Shown one piece after another: positions 17,566-27,340 of a stretch of DNA of 64,000 nucleotides. The DNA lies in the NCBI RefSeq assembly GCF_030433675.1, contig NZ_JAROCB010000002.1, positions 744,001 to 808,000 of the forward strand. The letters are read 5' to 3'. The notes under the pieces are model-generated. The model was not told the origin of the DNA and ran no database searches. It worked only from the letters and a program-made list of their open reading frames with translations. This DNA is from Leifsonia virtsii (GTDB lineage Bacteria > Actinomycetota > Actinomycetes > Actinomycetales > Microbacteriaceae). Every line of letters starts with the position of its first letter. The first letter of the stretch is position 1. Both the position numbers and the translations under genes were made by a program.

Positions 17566-17595
17566 TTGCGTGACTGCTAACGCACCCCCTAGACT
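17566..17595 (+). promoter_or_regulatory. Promoter of groES
   Basis: TTGCGT (17566-17571) and TAGACT (17590-17595) with an 18-bp spacer, a housekeeping-type promoter with the CIRCE-like site just after it. Transcription should start near 17602, within the operator. Confidence 0.65.
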
Positions 17596-17599
17596 CGTG

Positions 17600-17626
17600 T
17601 TAGCACTCTCACCACGAGTTTGCTAA
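17600..17626. promoter_or_regulatory. CIRCE-like operator (HrcA site)
   Basis: Left half TTAGCACTC (17600-17608) is the exact CIRCE half-site. After the standard 9-bp spacer the right half is GTTTGCTAA (17618-17626), 7 of 9 matches to GAGTGCTAA. Position at the expected transcription start supports repression of groES by HrcA, relieved by heat. Confidence 0.85.
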
Positions 17627-17662
17627 TCAGTCTTCGTCTAGCTCCACAGGAAAGGGGTCAAC

Positions 17663-17959
17663 GTGTCGGTCTCCATCAAGCCGCTCGAGGATCGCATCGT
17701 CATCAAGCAGGTCGAGGCTGAGCAGACCACTGCTTCCGGTCTGGTCATCCCCGACACCGCCAAGGAGAAGCCGCAGGAGGGCGAGGTCGTCGCCGTGGGC
17801 CCGGGCCGCATCGACGACAACGGCAATCGCATCCCGCTCGACGTCGCCGTCGGCGACAAGGTGATCTACTCCAAGTACGGCGGCACCGAGGTCAAGTTCG
17901 GCGGCGAGGACTACCTCGTCCTGTCGGCTCGCGACGTGCTCGCGGTCGTCGTGCGCTGA
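17663..17959 (+). CDS. groES: Co-chaperonin GroES
   Basis: Heptameric lid of the GroEL folding chamber. [20 protein letters not shown], the mobile loop [17 protein letters not shown] and [14 protein letters not shown] are typical, and the length of 98 aa is right. Start GTG 17663 follows GGAAAGGGG. A terminator comes directly after, and the next gene is rarD. There is no groEL here, unlike the groES-groEL1 pair of many actinobacteria, so its partner must be encoded elsewhere. Confidence 0.97.
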   Translation: MSVSIKPLEDRIVIKQVEAEQTTASGLVIPDTAKEKPQEGEVVAVGPGRIDDNGNRIPLDVAVGDKVIYSKYGGTEVKFGGEDYLVLSARDVLAVVVR

Positions 17960-17975
17960 CGCGACAACCCTCTTC

Positions 17976-18010
17976 CGACGGCCCGGCTGCCCTGTGCAGC
18001 CGGGCCGTCG
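17976..18010 (+). terminator. Intrinsic terminator of groES
   Basis: Perfect 15-bp GC-rich stem (17976-17990 with 17996-18010), a 5-nt loop and a following TCGTTT, 16 nt after the groES stop. Confidence 0.88.
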
Positions 18011-18051
18011 TCGTTTGCCCCGGCACGACTGTGCGTGTCGGTGCGCGGAGG

Positions 18052-18064
18052 TAGAGTCGGGTGA
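18052..18064 (+). promoter_or_regulatory. Leaderless promoter of rarD (-10 TAGAGT)
   Basis: TAGAGT (18052-18057) is 7 nt before GTG 18065. This favours that GTG over the out-of-frame GTG at 18061. Confidence 0.6.
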
Positions 18065-19009
18065 GTGGCAGCACCCTCCGACGACCTCACCTCGCACCGC
18101 ACCTCCGGCCTCGTGTACGCGGTCTCCGCGTACGTGCTCTGGGGCATCCTCCCCATCTACTTCCTGGCTCTTGCGCCCTCCAGCGCCTGGGAGATCGTCG
18201 CCTGGCGGATCGTCTTCTCGCTCGGGTTCTGCGCCATCGCCCTGACCGTCACGCGCACCTGGAAGACGTTCGGCCGCCTGCTCACCGACCGGCGCGTGCT
18301 CTTCACGATGGGTCTCGCCGGCGTCCTCATCTACGTCAACTGGCAGACCTACGTGCTCGCGACCGTGAGCGGGCACGTCGTGGAGGCCGCGCTCGGCTAC
18401 TTCATCAACCCGATCGTCACCGTCTTCCTCGGCGTCCTCGTGCAGCGGGAGCGCCTGCGCGTGGCGCAGTGGGTGGCGGTCGGCGTGAGCATCGTCGCGG
18501 TGATCGTCCTGGCGGTCGGCTACGGCTCGATGCCGTGGATCGCCCTCATCCTCGCGTTCTCGTTCGGCCTCTACGGCCTGATCAAGAAGCGCGTCGGCAA
18601 CCGGGTGGATGCGCTCTCCGGCCTCACGCTCGAGACGATGTGGCTGACCCCGGTGGCGGTCATCCAGCTCATCGTCGTCGGCGTGACGGCCGGGCTCACC
18701 ATCGGCACCGCCGGCGTCTGGCACACCGTGCTGCTGGTCGGGGCCGGAGTCATCACCGCCGTCCCGCTGCTGTTCTTCGCGGCGGCGTCGCGCCGGCTCC
18801 CGCTGGTCTACATGGGCTTCATCCAGTACTTCGCGCCCTTCATCCAGTTCATCGTGGGCGTGGCCGTGCTGCACGAGGCGATGCCGCCCGAGCGCTGGCT
18901 CGGCTTCGCCATCGTGTGGCTGGCGCTCGTCATCCTGAGCGTCGACATGATCGTCGCCGCCCGGCAGGGGAAGCGCGCGGCGGAGCTCGACCTGGCGACC
19001 GTCGACTAG
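18065..19009 (+). CDS. rarD: RarD-type EamA-family transporter
   Basis: 314-residue inner-membrane protein with about ten hydrophobic helices arranged as two EamA/DMT repeats. SAYVLWGILPIYFLALAPSS and INWQTYVLATVSGHVVEAALGYFINP-like segments (here VNWQTYVLAT, VEAALGYFINPI) are strong RarD marks, as is YMGFIQYFAPFIQF. The E. coli relative was first linked to chloramphenicol sensitivity; the natural substrate is unknown. It lies between groES and guaB, both with terminators or promoters of their own. Confidence 0.88.
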   Translation: MAAPSDDLTSHRTSGLVYAVSAYVLWGILPIYFLALAPSSAWEIVAWRIVFSLGFCAIALTVTRTWKTFGRLLTDRRVLFTMGLAGVLIYVNWQTYVLATVSGHVVEAALGYFINPIVTVFLGVLVQRERLRVAQWVAVGVSIVAVIVLAVGYGSMPWIALILAFSFGLYGLIKKRVGNRVDALSGLTLETMWLTPVAVIQLIVVGVTAGLTIGTAGVWHTVLLVGAGVITAVPLLFFAAASRRLPLVYMGFIQYFAPFIQFIVGVAVLHEAMPPERWLGFAIVWLALVILSVDMIVAARQGKRAAELDLATVD

Positions 19010-19047
19010 CCACAGGATGCGCGGAATACCCGTCCAGGTTCTGCCGT

Positions 19048-19053
19048 TACCAT
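19048..19053 (+). promoter_or_regulatory. Possible -10 box of guaB
   Basis: TACCAT 40 nt before the guaB start would give a leader of about 33 nt carrying the ribosome site. No -35 match was found. Confidence 0.35.
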
Positions 19054-19056
19054 TGA

Positions 19057-20595
<1,539 letters not shown>

Positions 20596-20610
20596 GCCGC
20601 GAACCTCACT

Positions 20611-20648
20611 CGAAACCGCCGCCCGCCTTTCCGCGGGCGGCGGTTTCG
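20611..20648 (+). terminator. Intrinsic terminator of guaB
   Basis: Perfect 16-bp stem (20611-20626 with 20633-20648) and 6-nt loop, 15 nt after the guaB stop. The -10 box of the next gene follows at once. Confidence 0.9.
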
Positions 20649-20650
20649 TC

Positions 20651-20656
20651 TAATCT
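20651..20656 (+). promoter_or_regulatory. -10 box of the ABC-F gene
   Basis: TAATCT directly after the guaB terminator; the expected leader is about 30 nt. Confidence 0.45.
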
Positions 20657-20692
20657 GGAAGGCTTTGCCCGCCACCAGATCAGGATCCCCGC

Positions 20693-22381
20693 ATGTCTCA
20701 CATCGACGTCTCCGGCGTCTCGTACACGCTCGCCGACGGCCGTCCACTGCTCGACGAGGTCTCCTTCCGCGTCGGGGACGGGCGGGTGGCCGCGCTGATC
20801 GGCGCGAACGGCGCGGGCAAGTCAACGCTGCTGCGGATCATCCGCGGCGAGGTGCGGCCCGACTCCGGCAACGTGGCCATCGACGGCGGACTCGGGGTGA
20901 TGGACCAGTTCGTCGGCCACGTCCGTGACGAGCGCAGGGTGCACGACCTGCTCGTGAGCGTGGCGCCTGCGGCCGTGCGCGCCGCAGCCGAGGCGCTGGA
21001 GGCCGCCGAAAACGCGATCATCGAGCGCGACGAGACGGACACGCAGCTGCGCTACGCCACCGCGCTCTCCGAGTACGCCGACGCCGGCGGGTACGACCAG
21101 GAGGTCGTCTGGGACCAGTGCACGGTCGCCGCCCTCGGCATCCCGTTCGAGCGTGCACGCTACCGCGCGGTGCGGACGCTGTCGGGCGGTGAGCAGAAGC
21201 GACTGGTGCTCGAGGCGCTGCTGCGCGGGCCGGAGCAGGTGCTCCTCCTCGACGAGCCCGACAACTACCTCGACGTGCCCGCCAAGCGCTGGCTCGAGGA
21301 GCAGCTGCGCGCGACCCCGAAGACGGTGCTCGTCGTCTCGCACGACCGCGAGCTGCTCGCCAACGCCGCCGACCGCATCGTCACGCTGGAGCTCGGCGCG
21401 GCCGGGAACACCACCTGGACGCACGGCGGCGGCTTCGCCGGTTACCACGACGCGCGCCGCGAGCGGATGGAGCGGCTGGAGGAGCTGCGCCGGCGCTGGG
21501 ACGAGGAGCACGCGAAGCTGAAGGCCCTCGTGCTGCGCTTCAAGGAGAAGGCGAAGTACAACAGCGACCTCGCGAGCGCCTACCAAGCGGCGCAGACCCG
21601 GCTCGCCCGGTTCGAGACCGCCGGGCCGCCGCAGGCGGTGCCGCGGGAGCAGAACGTCCGGATGCGGCTGACCGGCGCCCGCACCGGCCGGCGCGTGCTC
21701 GAGTGCACCGATCTGGAGCTGACCGGGCTGATGCGTCCGTTCGACGCCGAGGTGTGGTTCGGCGAGCGGGTCGCCGTCCTCGGCTCCAACGGCTCCGGCA
21801 AGTCGCACTTCCTGCGGCTGCTCGCCGCAGGCGGCACCGACCCAGACCCGTCCGCGGGCCACCTGGCGTCGGCGGACGTGGCGGGTGCGCCCGTGCCGCA
21901 CACCGGGACCGCGAAGCTCGGCGCCCGCGTGGCACCGGGGCTGTTCGCCCAGGCGCACGAGCATCCCGAGCTCGTCGGGCGCACGCTGCTCGAGATCCTG
22001 CACCGCGGCGACGACCGGCGCGACGGGCTCCCGCGGGAGGCGGCGAGCCGCGTGCTCGACCGCTATGGGCTCGCGGGTGCGGCCGAGCAGGCGTTCGAGT
22101 CGCTCTCGGGCGGACAGCAGGCGCGCCTCCAGATCCTGCTGCTCGAGCTGTCCGGCGCGACGCTGCTGCTGCTCGACGAGCCGACTGACAACCTCGACCT
22201 CGTCTCCGCGGAGGCGCTGGAGGAGGGTCTCGCCGGCTTCGAGGGCACCGTGGTCGCGGTCACCCACGACCGCTGGTTCGCGCGCGGCTTCGACCGCTTC
22301 CTGGTGTTCGGCTCGGACGGCGCCGTCTACGAGACGGACGAGCCGGTCTGGGACGAGCGCCGGGTGGCGCGCTCCCGCTGA
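20693..22381 (+). CDS. ABC-F family ATPase
   Basis: 562-residue soluble protein with two ATPase domains and no membrane segment, the ABC-F type that acts on ribosomes in translation or antibiotic protection. Domain 1: Walker A GANGAGKST, signature LSGGEQKRL, Walker B LLLDEPDNYLD. Domain 2: Walker A GSNGSGKS, signature LSGGQQARL, Walker B LLLLDEPTDNLD. The linker is charged and helical (ERMERLEELRRRWDEEH). Both catalytic glutamates are present. Which subfamily, and whether it gives resistance, cannot be told from sequence reading alone. Confidence 0.9.
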   Translation: MSHIDVSGVSYTLADGRPLLDEVSFRVGDGRVAALIGANGAGKSTLLRIIRGEVRPDSGNVAIDGGLGVMDQFVGHVRDERRVHDLLVSVAPAAVRAAAEALEAAENAIIERDETDTQLRYATALSEYADAGGYDQEVVWDQCTVAALGIPFERARYRAVRTLSGGEQKRLVLEALLRGPEQVLLLDEPDNYLDVPAKRWLEEQLRATPKTVLVVSHDRELLANAADRIVTLELGAAGNTTWTHGGGFAGYHDARRERMERLEELRRRWDEEHAKLKALVLRFKEKAKYNSDLASAYQAAQTRLARFETAGPPQAVPREQNVRMRLTGARTGRRVLECTDLELTGLMRPFDAEVWFGERVAVLGSNGSGKSHFLRLLAAGGTDPDPSAGHLASADVAGAPVPHTGTAKLGARVAPGLFAQAHEHPELVGRTLLEILHRGDDRRDGLPREAASRVLDRYGLAGAAEQAFESLSGGQQARLQILLLELSGATLLLLDEPTDNLDLVSAEALEEGLAGFEGTVVAVTHDRWFARGFDRFLVFGSDGAVYETDEPVWDERRVARSR

Positions 22382-22389
22382 CCGGACCC

Positions 22390-22442
22390 AGTTGCACGTC
22401 GTGGCGGCTATTCCCGCCGATTAGCCGCCACGACGCGCAACT
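22390..22442. terminator. Bidirectional terminator between convergent genes
   Basis: 21-bp arms (22390-22410 and 22422-22442) matching at 20 of 21 positions with an 11-nt loop, between the stops of the ABC-F gene and the convergent aminotransferase gene. Its sequence is unrelated to the 66-bp repeat family. Confidence 0.75.
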
Positions 22443-22456
22443 CGGCGGCACTCCGG

Positions 22457-23614
22457 TCAGCGGCGGGTGAGCTCCGCGATGCGGTCGATCGCCTCGGTCA
22501 GCACCTCGGGGGAGCAGGCCAGGTTGAGGCGAACGAACCCCGCGCCCTGCGTGCCGAAGTCCGCGCCCGGGTTGAGGGCCACGCGCGCCTCCTCCAGGAT
22601 GCGCGCCGCGGGGTCGTCGCCCCAGCCGAGCTCCCGGAAGTCGAGCCAGGCGAGGTAGCCGGCATGCGGCTCGCGATAGCCGACGCGCGGCAGCCGGTCG
22701 GTGAGCAGCACGGACAGCAGGGCGCGGTTCGTCTCGATCGCGCGCAGCGCGCCGTCGAGCCACTCCTGGCCGTGACGGTAGGCCGCCTCCGTGGAGATGC
22801 GTCCGAACTGGCTGGTGCGGACCTCGACCTCGATCGGAAGGGCGTGGATGCGCTCCGCCAGCTCCGGGGAGCCCGCGACGAAGAGCGCGCACTTGAGGCC
22901 GGCGAGGTTCCAGGCCTTGCTGGCCGCATGCGCCGCGACGCCGACGCGCCGGGCGTCGTCGGACACCGACAGGAACGGCGTGAACGTGGCGTCGGAGTGC
23001 GTCAGCGGGGCGTGCACTTCGTCGCTGACCACGTGGACGCCGTGGCGCGCGGCCAGGGCGGCCACCGCCTCCAGCTCCTCCCGCGGGTGCACGAGGCCGA
23101 GCGGATTGTGCGGGTTGCACAGCAGGAACGCCCTGGCGCCGCCGGCGAAGGCGCGTTCGAGCCCGGCCAGGTCGAGCGCCCAGCCGCGCCCGTCCGTCCC
23201 GCCCTCCAGCAGGGGGACCTCCTCGACGACTCCGCCGGCCTCCGGGATCAGTTCGAAGAACGGCGGGTACACGGGAGGGGTGATGACGACGCGGTCGCCC
23301 GGCTCGATCAGCATGCGCAGCGCCTCGACGATCACGACGCTGACGTCCGTGGTGGTGCGGGTGTGCGCCGGGTCGACGCTCCAGCCCCAGCGGGCGCCGA
23401 CGTAGTCGGTGAACGCCCGCTGCGTGCGGTCGTCGGGGCCGATGTAGCCGGTGTCGCTGCGGTCGACGGCGGCGTGCAGCGCCTGCGCGATGGGAGGCGC
23501 GAGCGGGTAGTCCATCTCGGCGACGAACAGCGGGAGCACGTCGTCCGGGTAGGCGCGCCACTTCTCGCTCGTGCGCTGGCGAAGGCGGGGGAGGGATTCG
23601 GCTTCGACGATCAC
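22457..23614 (-). CDS. MalY/PatB-type PLP-dependent C-S lyase/aminotransferase
   Basis: 385-residue fold-type I PLP enzyme. The N-terminal KWRAYPDDVLPLFVAEMDYP is the MalY/PatB signature, NPHNPLG (167-173) and SDEVHAPL bind the cofactor, and the PLP lysine is K233 in AASKAWNLAGLK. Relatives are cystathionine beta-lyases or aminotransferases; the reaction is inferred, not shown. Start is GTG 23614. It diverges from GuaB3, whose promoter lies 28 nt away. Confidence 0.88.
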   Translation of the reverse strand: MIVEAESLPRLRQRTSEKWRAYPDDVLPLFVAEMDYPLAPPIAQALHAAVDRSDTGYIGPDDRTQRAFTDYVGARWGWSVDPAHTRTTTDVSVVIVEALRMLIEPGDRVVITPPVYPPFFELIPEAGGVVEEVPLLEGGTDGRGWALDLAGLERAFAGGARAFLLCNPHNPLGLVHPREELEAVAALAARHGVHVVSDEVHAPLTHSDATFTPFLSVSDDARRVGVAAHAASKAWNLAGLKCALFVAGSPELAERIHALPIEVEVRTSQFGRISTEAAYRHGQEWLDGALRAIETNRALLSVLLTDRLPRVGYREPHAGYLAWLDFRELGWGDDPAARILEEARVALNPGADFGTQGAGFVRLNLACSPEVLTEAIDRIAELTRR

Positions 23615-23641
23615 ACGACCACCCTCCCACAGGCCGCGGCC

Positions 23642-23654
23642 TAGACTGGATCAC
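23642..23654 (+). promoter_or_regulatory. Leaderless promoter of guaB3 (-10 TAGACT)
   Basis: TAGACT (23642-23647) is 7 nt before GTG 23655, fixing that start over the nearby ATG 23661. Confidence 0.6.
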
Positions 23655-24779
23655 GTGAGTATGGAGATCGAGATCGGGCGCGCCAAGCGCGCACGCCGCG
23701 TGTACGCCTTCGACGACATCGCGGTGGTTCCCAGCCGTCGCACCCGCGACCCCGAAGACGTCTCGGTGTCGTGGTCGATCGACGCCTACCAGTTCTCCAT
23801 CCCGTTCCTCGCCGCCCCGATGGACTCGGTGGTCTCGCCGACGACCGCGATCATGATGGGCCAGCTGGGTGGCCTCGGCGTGCTCGACCTCGAGGGCCTA
23901 TGGACGCGCTACGAGGACCCGGAGCCGCTGCTCGCCGAGATCCGCGAGCTGCCGGCCGAGCGCGCCACCAGCCGCATGCAGGAGATCTACGCCGAGCCGA
24001 TCAAGCCCGAGCTCGTCACCCGCCGCCTCGCCGAGATCCGCGAGGGAGGCGTGACGGTCGCCGGCGCCCTCTCGCCGCAGCGCACGCAGGAGCTGTACCA
24101 GACCGTCGTCGAGGCGGGCGTCGACCTGTTCGTCATCCGCGGCACCACCGTGTCCGCCGAGCACGTCTCGAAGAACGTCGAGCCGCTGAACCTCAAGAAG
24201 TTCATCTACGAGCTGGATGTGCCGGTCATCGTCGGCGGCGCCGCCACCTACACCGCGGCGCTGCACCTGATGCGCACCGGAGCGGCCGGCGTGCTCGTCG
24301 GCTTCGGCGGAGGGGCCGCGTCCACCACCCGGTCCACCCTCGGCATCCACGCGCCCATGGCGACCGCGGTCGCCGACGTCGCCGGCGCCCGCCGCGACTA
24401 CATGGACGAGTCGGGCGGCCGCTACGTGCACGTCATCGCAGACGGCGGCCTCGGCAGCTCCGGCGACATCGTCAAGGCCATCGCGTGCGGCGCCGACGCG
24501 GTCATGCTCGGCACGACCCTCGCCCGTGCGACGGACGCCCCCGGCGGCGGCTGGCACTGGGGCGCCGAGGCCCACCATTCGCAGCTGCCGCGCGGCAACC
24601 GGGTGGCGGTCGGCCAGGTGGCGCCGCTGGAGGAGATCCTCTACGGGCCTGCCCCGGTGGCCGAAGGCTCTGCGAATCTGGTGGGAGCATTGCGTCGGAG
24701 CATGGCGACGACGGGATACTCGGACCTGAAGGAGTTCCAGCGCGTCGAGGTGGTCGTCGCGCCCTACCGAACGCAGTAG
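23655..24779 (+). CDS. GuaB3-family IMP dehydrogenase-related protein lacking the catalytic Cys
   Basis: 374-residue IMPDH/GMP-reductase-fold barrel without CBS domains. The N-terminus (RAKRARRVYAFDDIAVVPSR) and end (GALRRSMATTGYSDLKEFQR) are typical of GuaB3. The loop that in IMPDH and GMP reductase reads GxxxCTTR is here GGGAASTTR, so the thioimidate-forming Cys is Ser223. IMPDH or GMP reductase chemistry by the usual route is therefore doubtful. glpD follows after 41 nt and may be co-transcribed. In mycobacteria guaB2 and guaB3 are close neighbours; here two genes separate them. Confidence 0.87.
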   Translation: MSMEIEIGRAKRARRVYAFDDIAVVPSRRTRDPEDVSVSWSIDAYQFSIPFLAAPMDSVVSPTTAIMMGQLGGLGVLDLEGLWTRYEDPEPLLAEIRELPAERATSRMQEIYAEPIKPELVTRRLAEIREGGVTVAGALSPQRTQELYQTVVEAGVDLFVIRGTTVSAEHVSKNVEPLNLKKFIYELDVPVIVGGAATYTAALHLMRTGAAGVLVGFGGGAASTTRSTLGIHAPMATAVADVAGARRDYMDESGGRYVHVIADGGLGSSGDIVKAIACGADAVMLGTTLARATDAPGGGWHWGAEAHHSQLPRGNRVAVGQVAPLEEILYGPAPVAEGSANLVGALRRSMATTGYSDLKEFQRVEVVVAPYRTQ

Positions 24780-24820
24780 GACCAGGTGCCGGCCGACGGC
24801 GGCCGGGGAGGGAGAGAACG

Positions 24821-26635
24821 ATGACCGTATCCCAATCGGCTCCGGGTGGGGACAGGCACGCCACCCCCGCGTCGAACCCGGCCGTGACGTACCCGTCGCG
24901 ACTCGGTCCGGCCGAGCGGGCCGCCGCGATCGCGGCGCTCAAGGACACCGAGCTCGACATCCTGGTGGTCGGCGGCGGAATCGTCGGCGCGGGGTCCGCG
25001 GTCGACGCGGCGACGCGCGGCCTGACGACGGGCCTGGTGGAGGCGCGCGACTTCGCCTCCGGCACCTCCAGCCGTTCGTCGAAGCTCGTGCACGGCGGCA
25101 TCCGCTACCTGGAGCAGCTCGACTTCCGGCTCGTGCGCGAAGCACTCATCGAGCGCGGGCTGCTGCTGCAGCGCATTGCGCCGCACCTGGTGAAGCCGGT
25201 GCGCTTCCTCTACCCGCTGCACAAGAGGGTCTGGGAGCGGTTCTACATCGGCGCCGGCATGCTGCTGTACGACATCTTCTCGTACACCGGAGGCCGTCCT
25301 CCGGGGGTCCCGCACCACCGCCACCTCAGCAAGCGGCAGGTGCTGAACGCGATCCCGTCGATGAACAAGGACGCCCTGGTCGGCGGCATCACCTACTACG
25401 ACGCGCAGGTGGACGATGCGCGGTACGTGGCCAACCTGGTCCGCACGGCGGCGCACTACGGCGCGCACGTCGCGTCCCGGGTCCGCGTCGAGGGCTTCAT
25501 CAAGGTGGGCGAGCGCGTCGTCGGCGTCCGTGCGCACGACCTCGAGACCGACGAGCGGTTCGAGATCCGTGCGAAGCAGGTGGTCAACGCGACCGGCGTG
25601 TGGACCGACGACACCCAGTCGATGGTAGGCGAGCGCGGACAGTTCAAGGTGCGTGCGTCCAAGGGCATCCACCTCGTCGTTCCGCGGGACCGCTTCCAGT
25701 CGAAGATGGGTCTGCTGCTGCGCACCGAGAAGAGCGTGCTCTTCGTCATCCCGTGGGGCAGGCACTGGCTGATCGGCACGACCGACACGGACTGGCACCT
25801 CGACAAAGCGCACCCTGCGGCGACCGCCGCCGACATCGACTACCTGCTGGCGCACGTCAACGAGGTGCTCAACGTGCCGCTGACCCGAGAGGACGTGGAG
25901 GGCGTCTACGCCGGGCTGCGGCCGCTGCTGGCGGGGGAGTCCGAGCAGACGTCGAAGCTGTCGCGCGAGCACCTGGTCGCGCACTCGGTGCCGGGTCTCG
26001 TCGTCATCGCGGGCGGCAAGTGGACCACCTACCGCGTGATGGCGAAGGACGCGGTGGATGCGGCCGTCAGCGCGATCGACGGCAAGATCCCCGAGTCGGC
26101 GACGATGGACATCGCCCTGGTCGGAGCGGAGGGGTACCGGGCCGCTTGGAACCGCCGCGGTCGCATCGCGAAGGAGACCGGCCTCCACGTCGCCAGGATC
26201 GAGCACCTGCTCAACCGGTACGGCACGATGGCGGAGGACATCCTGGCGCTCATCCGCGAGGATCCGTCGCTGGCCGACCCGCTGCCCGGCGCCGACGACT
26301 ACGTCGGTGCGGAGGTCGTCTACGCTGCCACGCATGAGGGAGCCCTGCACCTGGAGGACGTGCTCGCCCGCCGCACCCGCATCTCGATCGAGGCGTGGGA
26401 CCGCGGCGTGTCGGCCGCCCCCGTCGCCGCGGCGCTGATGGCGCGGGTGCACGGCTGGGACAAGGAGCGGGAGGAGCGCGAGGTGCGCACCTACCTGAAG
26501 CGGGTGGAGGCCGAGCGCGGCAGCCAGCTTCAGCCCGACGACGAGTCCGCCGAGCGCATCCGCCTGGAGGCGCCCGACATCGTCGAGGAGGACGCCGCCG
26601 CCGCGAAGCGCGCCAAGACGTCCGCCAAGGGCTGA
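24821..26635 (+). CDS. glpD: Glycerol-3-phosphate dehydrogenase/oxidase
   Basis: FAD enzyme that oxidises glycerol-3-phosphate to dihydroxyacetone phosphate at the membrane. The dinucleotide motif VVGGGIVGAGSAVDAATRG is at about 50-68 and FASGTSSRSSKLVHGGIRYL is the GlpD FAD signature. The C-terminal DAO_C helical domain fills about 430-560. The total of 604 aa includes an extra 40-residue N-terminus and a charged C-terminal tail. Start ATG 24821 follows GGGAGGGAGAG. The first part of the open frame overlaps guaB3 and is not coding. Confidence 0.94.
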   Translation: MTVSQSAPGGDRHATPASNPAVTYPSRLGPAERAAAIAALKDTELDILVVGGGIVGAGSAVDAATRGLTTGLVEARDFASGTSSRSSKLVHGGIRYLEQLDFRLVREALIERGLLLQRIAPHLVKPVRFLYPLHKRVWERFYIGAGMLLYDIFSYTGGRPPGVPHHRHLSKRQVLNAIPSMNKDALVGGITYYDAQVDDARYVANLVRTAAHYGAHVASRVRVEGFIKVGERVVGVRAHDLETDERFEIRAKQVVNATGVWTDDTQSMVGERGQFKVRASKGIHLVVPRDRFQSKMGLLLRTEKSVLFVIPWGRHWLIGTTDTDWHLDKAHPAATAADIDYLLAHVNEVLNVPLTREDVEGVYAGLRPLLAGESEQTSKLSREHLVAHSVPGLVVIAGGKWTTYRVMAKDAVDAAVSAIDGKIPESATMDIALVGAEGYRAAWNRRGRIAKETGLHVARIEHLLNRYGTMAEDILALIREDPSLADPLPGADDYVGAEVVYAATHEGALHLEDVLARRTRISIEAWDRGVSAAPVAAALMARVHGWDKEREEREVRTYLKRVEAERGSQLQPDDESAERIRLEAPDIVEEDAAAAKRAKTSAKG

Positions 26636-26647
26636 CCTCCCGACACC

Positions 26648-26713
26648 GACTGCGGCGTCCCGGAACGACCGCGCGCGGGCGAACCGCCGCGGACGTTCCA
26701 GGACGCCGCAGTC
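26648..26713. repeat. 66-bp palindromic element, copy B
   Basis: After glpD. Outer ends GACTGCG and CGCAGTC, inner 38-bp core from GGAACG (26662) to CGTTCC (ending 26699). The arms 26647-26667 and 26694-26714 match at 20 of 21 positions. It probably also terminates glpD. Confidence 0.85.
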
Positions 26714-26747
26714 GTGCCCGGCCAAATAGGGGCCGCCGCGCCTCCGG

Positions 26748-26753
26748 TAGACT
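26748..26753 (+). promoter_or_regulatory. -10 box of the khtT-khtU operon
   Basis: TAGACT about 50 nt before the start; a leader of about 43 nt carries GGAG at 26792-26795. No convincing -35 is seen. Confidence 0.45.
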
Positions 26754-26802
26754 GGAACCTCACCCCCCTTATGCCGGAGAACCCGGCGGATGGAGACGGC
26801 TG

Positions 26803-27333
26803 ATGGTTGACGTTCGACGGGTCAAGCTGCCCGGGGTCGGGGTGCTGCACACCTTCGTGACCGACGATGGCGGCAAAGTCGGCGTCATCGCGCATCGCTC
26901 GGGGCACAGCGACCTGATCACCTTCTCGGACCACGAGGACGGCACGGACGTGACCAAGGTGTCGCTCCGGCTGAACGAGGATGAGGCGCACACGCTCGCA
27001 GAACTCCTCGGCGGCACGCAGATCACCGAGACGCTCACCGCCCTCGACCAGATCCCGGGGCTGAGCATCGACTGGTTCACCGTCGACTACGACGACTACA
27101 TCGCCGGCCAGCAGCTCGGCGCCCCCGGCGACCGCGGCTTCGTCGGCCTCACGGTCGTCGCGGTCGTCCGCGGGGACTCCGCCAACCCGGCGCCCGCCCC
27201 CGACTTCAAGGTGTTCCCCGGCGACACGCTCGTCGTCGCAGGCACGCCGGAGAAGGTCGCGAAGGCGTTCTCCTTCTTCCGCACCGGCGAGGTCGCTGCA
27301 CGGGTCGCCGCCGACGCGCCGCCGGGGGGCTGA
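26803..27333 (+). CDS. khtT: Cation:proton antiporter regulatory subunit (KhtT-like)
   Basis: 176-residue cytoplasmic protein. The N-terminal half (VDVRRVKLPGVGVLHTFVTD) is the KhtT-type domain; the C-terminal half (about 85-165, GFVGLTVVAVVRGDS, FKVFPGDTLVVAGTPEKV) is an RCK_C/TrkA-C ligand-binding domain. KhtT gates the CPA2 antiporter KhtU, which is encoded 7 nt downstream. In Bacillus the pair exports K+ and responds to pH and c-di-AMP; the ligand here is unknown. The start has GGAG 7 nt upstream. Confidence 0.88.
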   Translation: MVDVRRVKLPGVGVLHTFVTDDGGKVGVIAHRSGHSDLITFSDHEDGTDVTKVSLRLNEDEAHTLAELLGGTQITETLTALDQIPGLSIDWFTVDYDDYIAGQQLGAPGDRGFVGLTVVAVVRGDSANPAPAPDFKVFPGDTLVVAGTPEKVAKAFSFFRTGEVAARVAADAPPGG

Positions 27334-27340
27334 TCCTCCG

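Noticed and set aside
22390-22442. Riboswitch or fifth member of the 66-bp repeat family
   Set aside because: It is a simple hairpin of 53 bp between convergent stops, lacks the GGAACG/CGTTCC core and has different spacing; a bidirectional terminator explains it. The same holds for 61021-61073.
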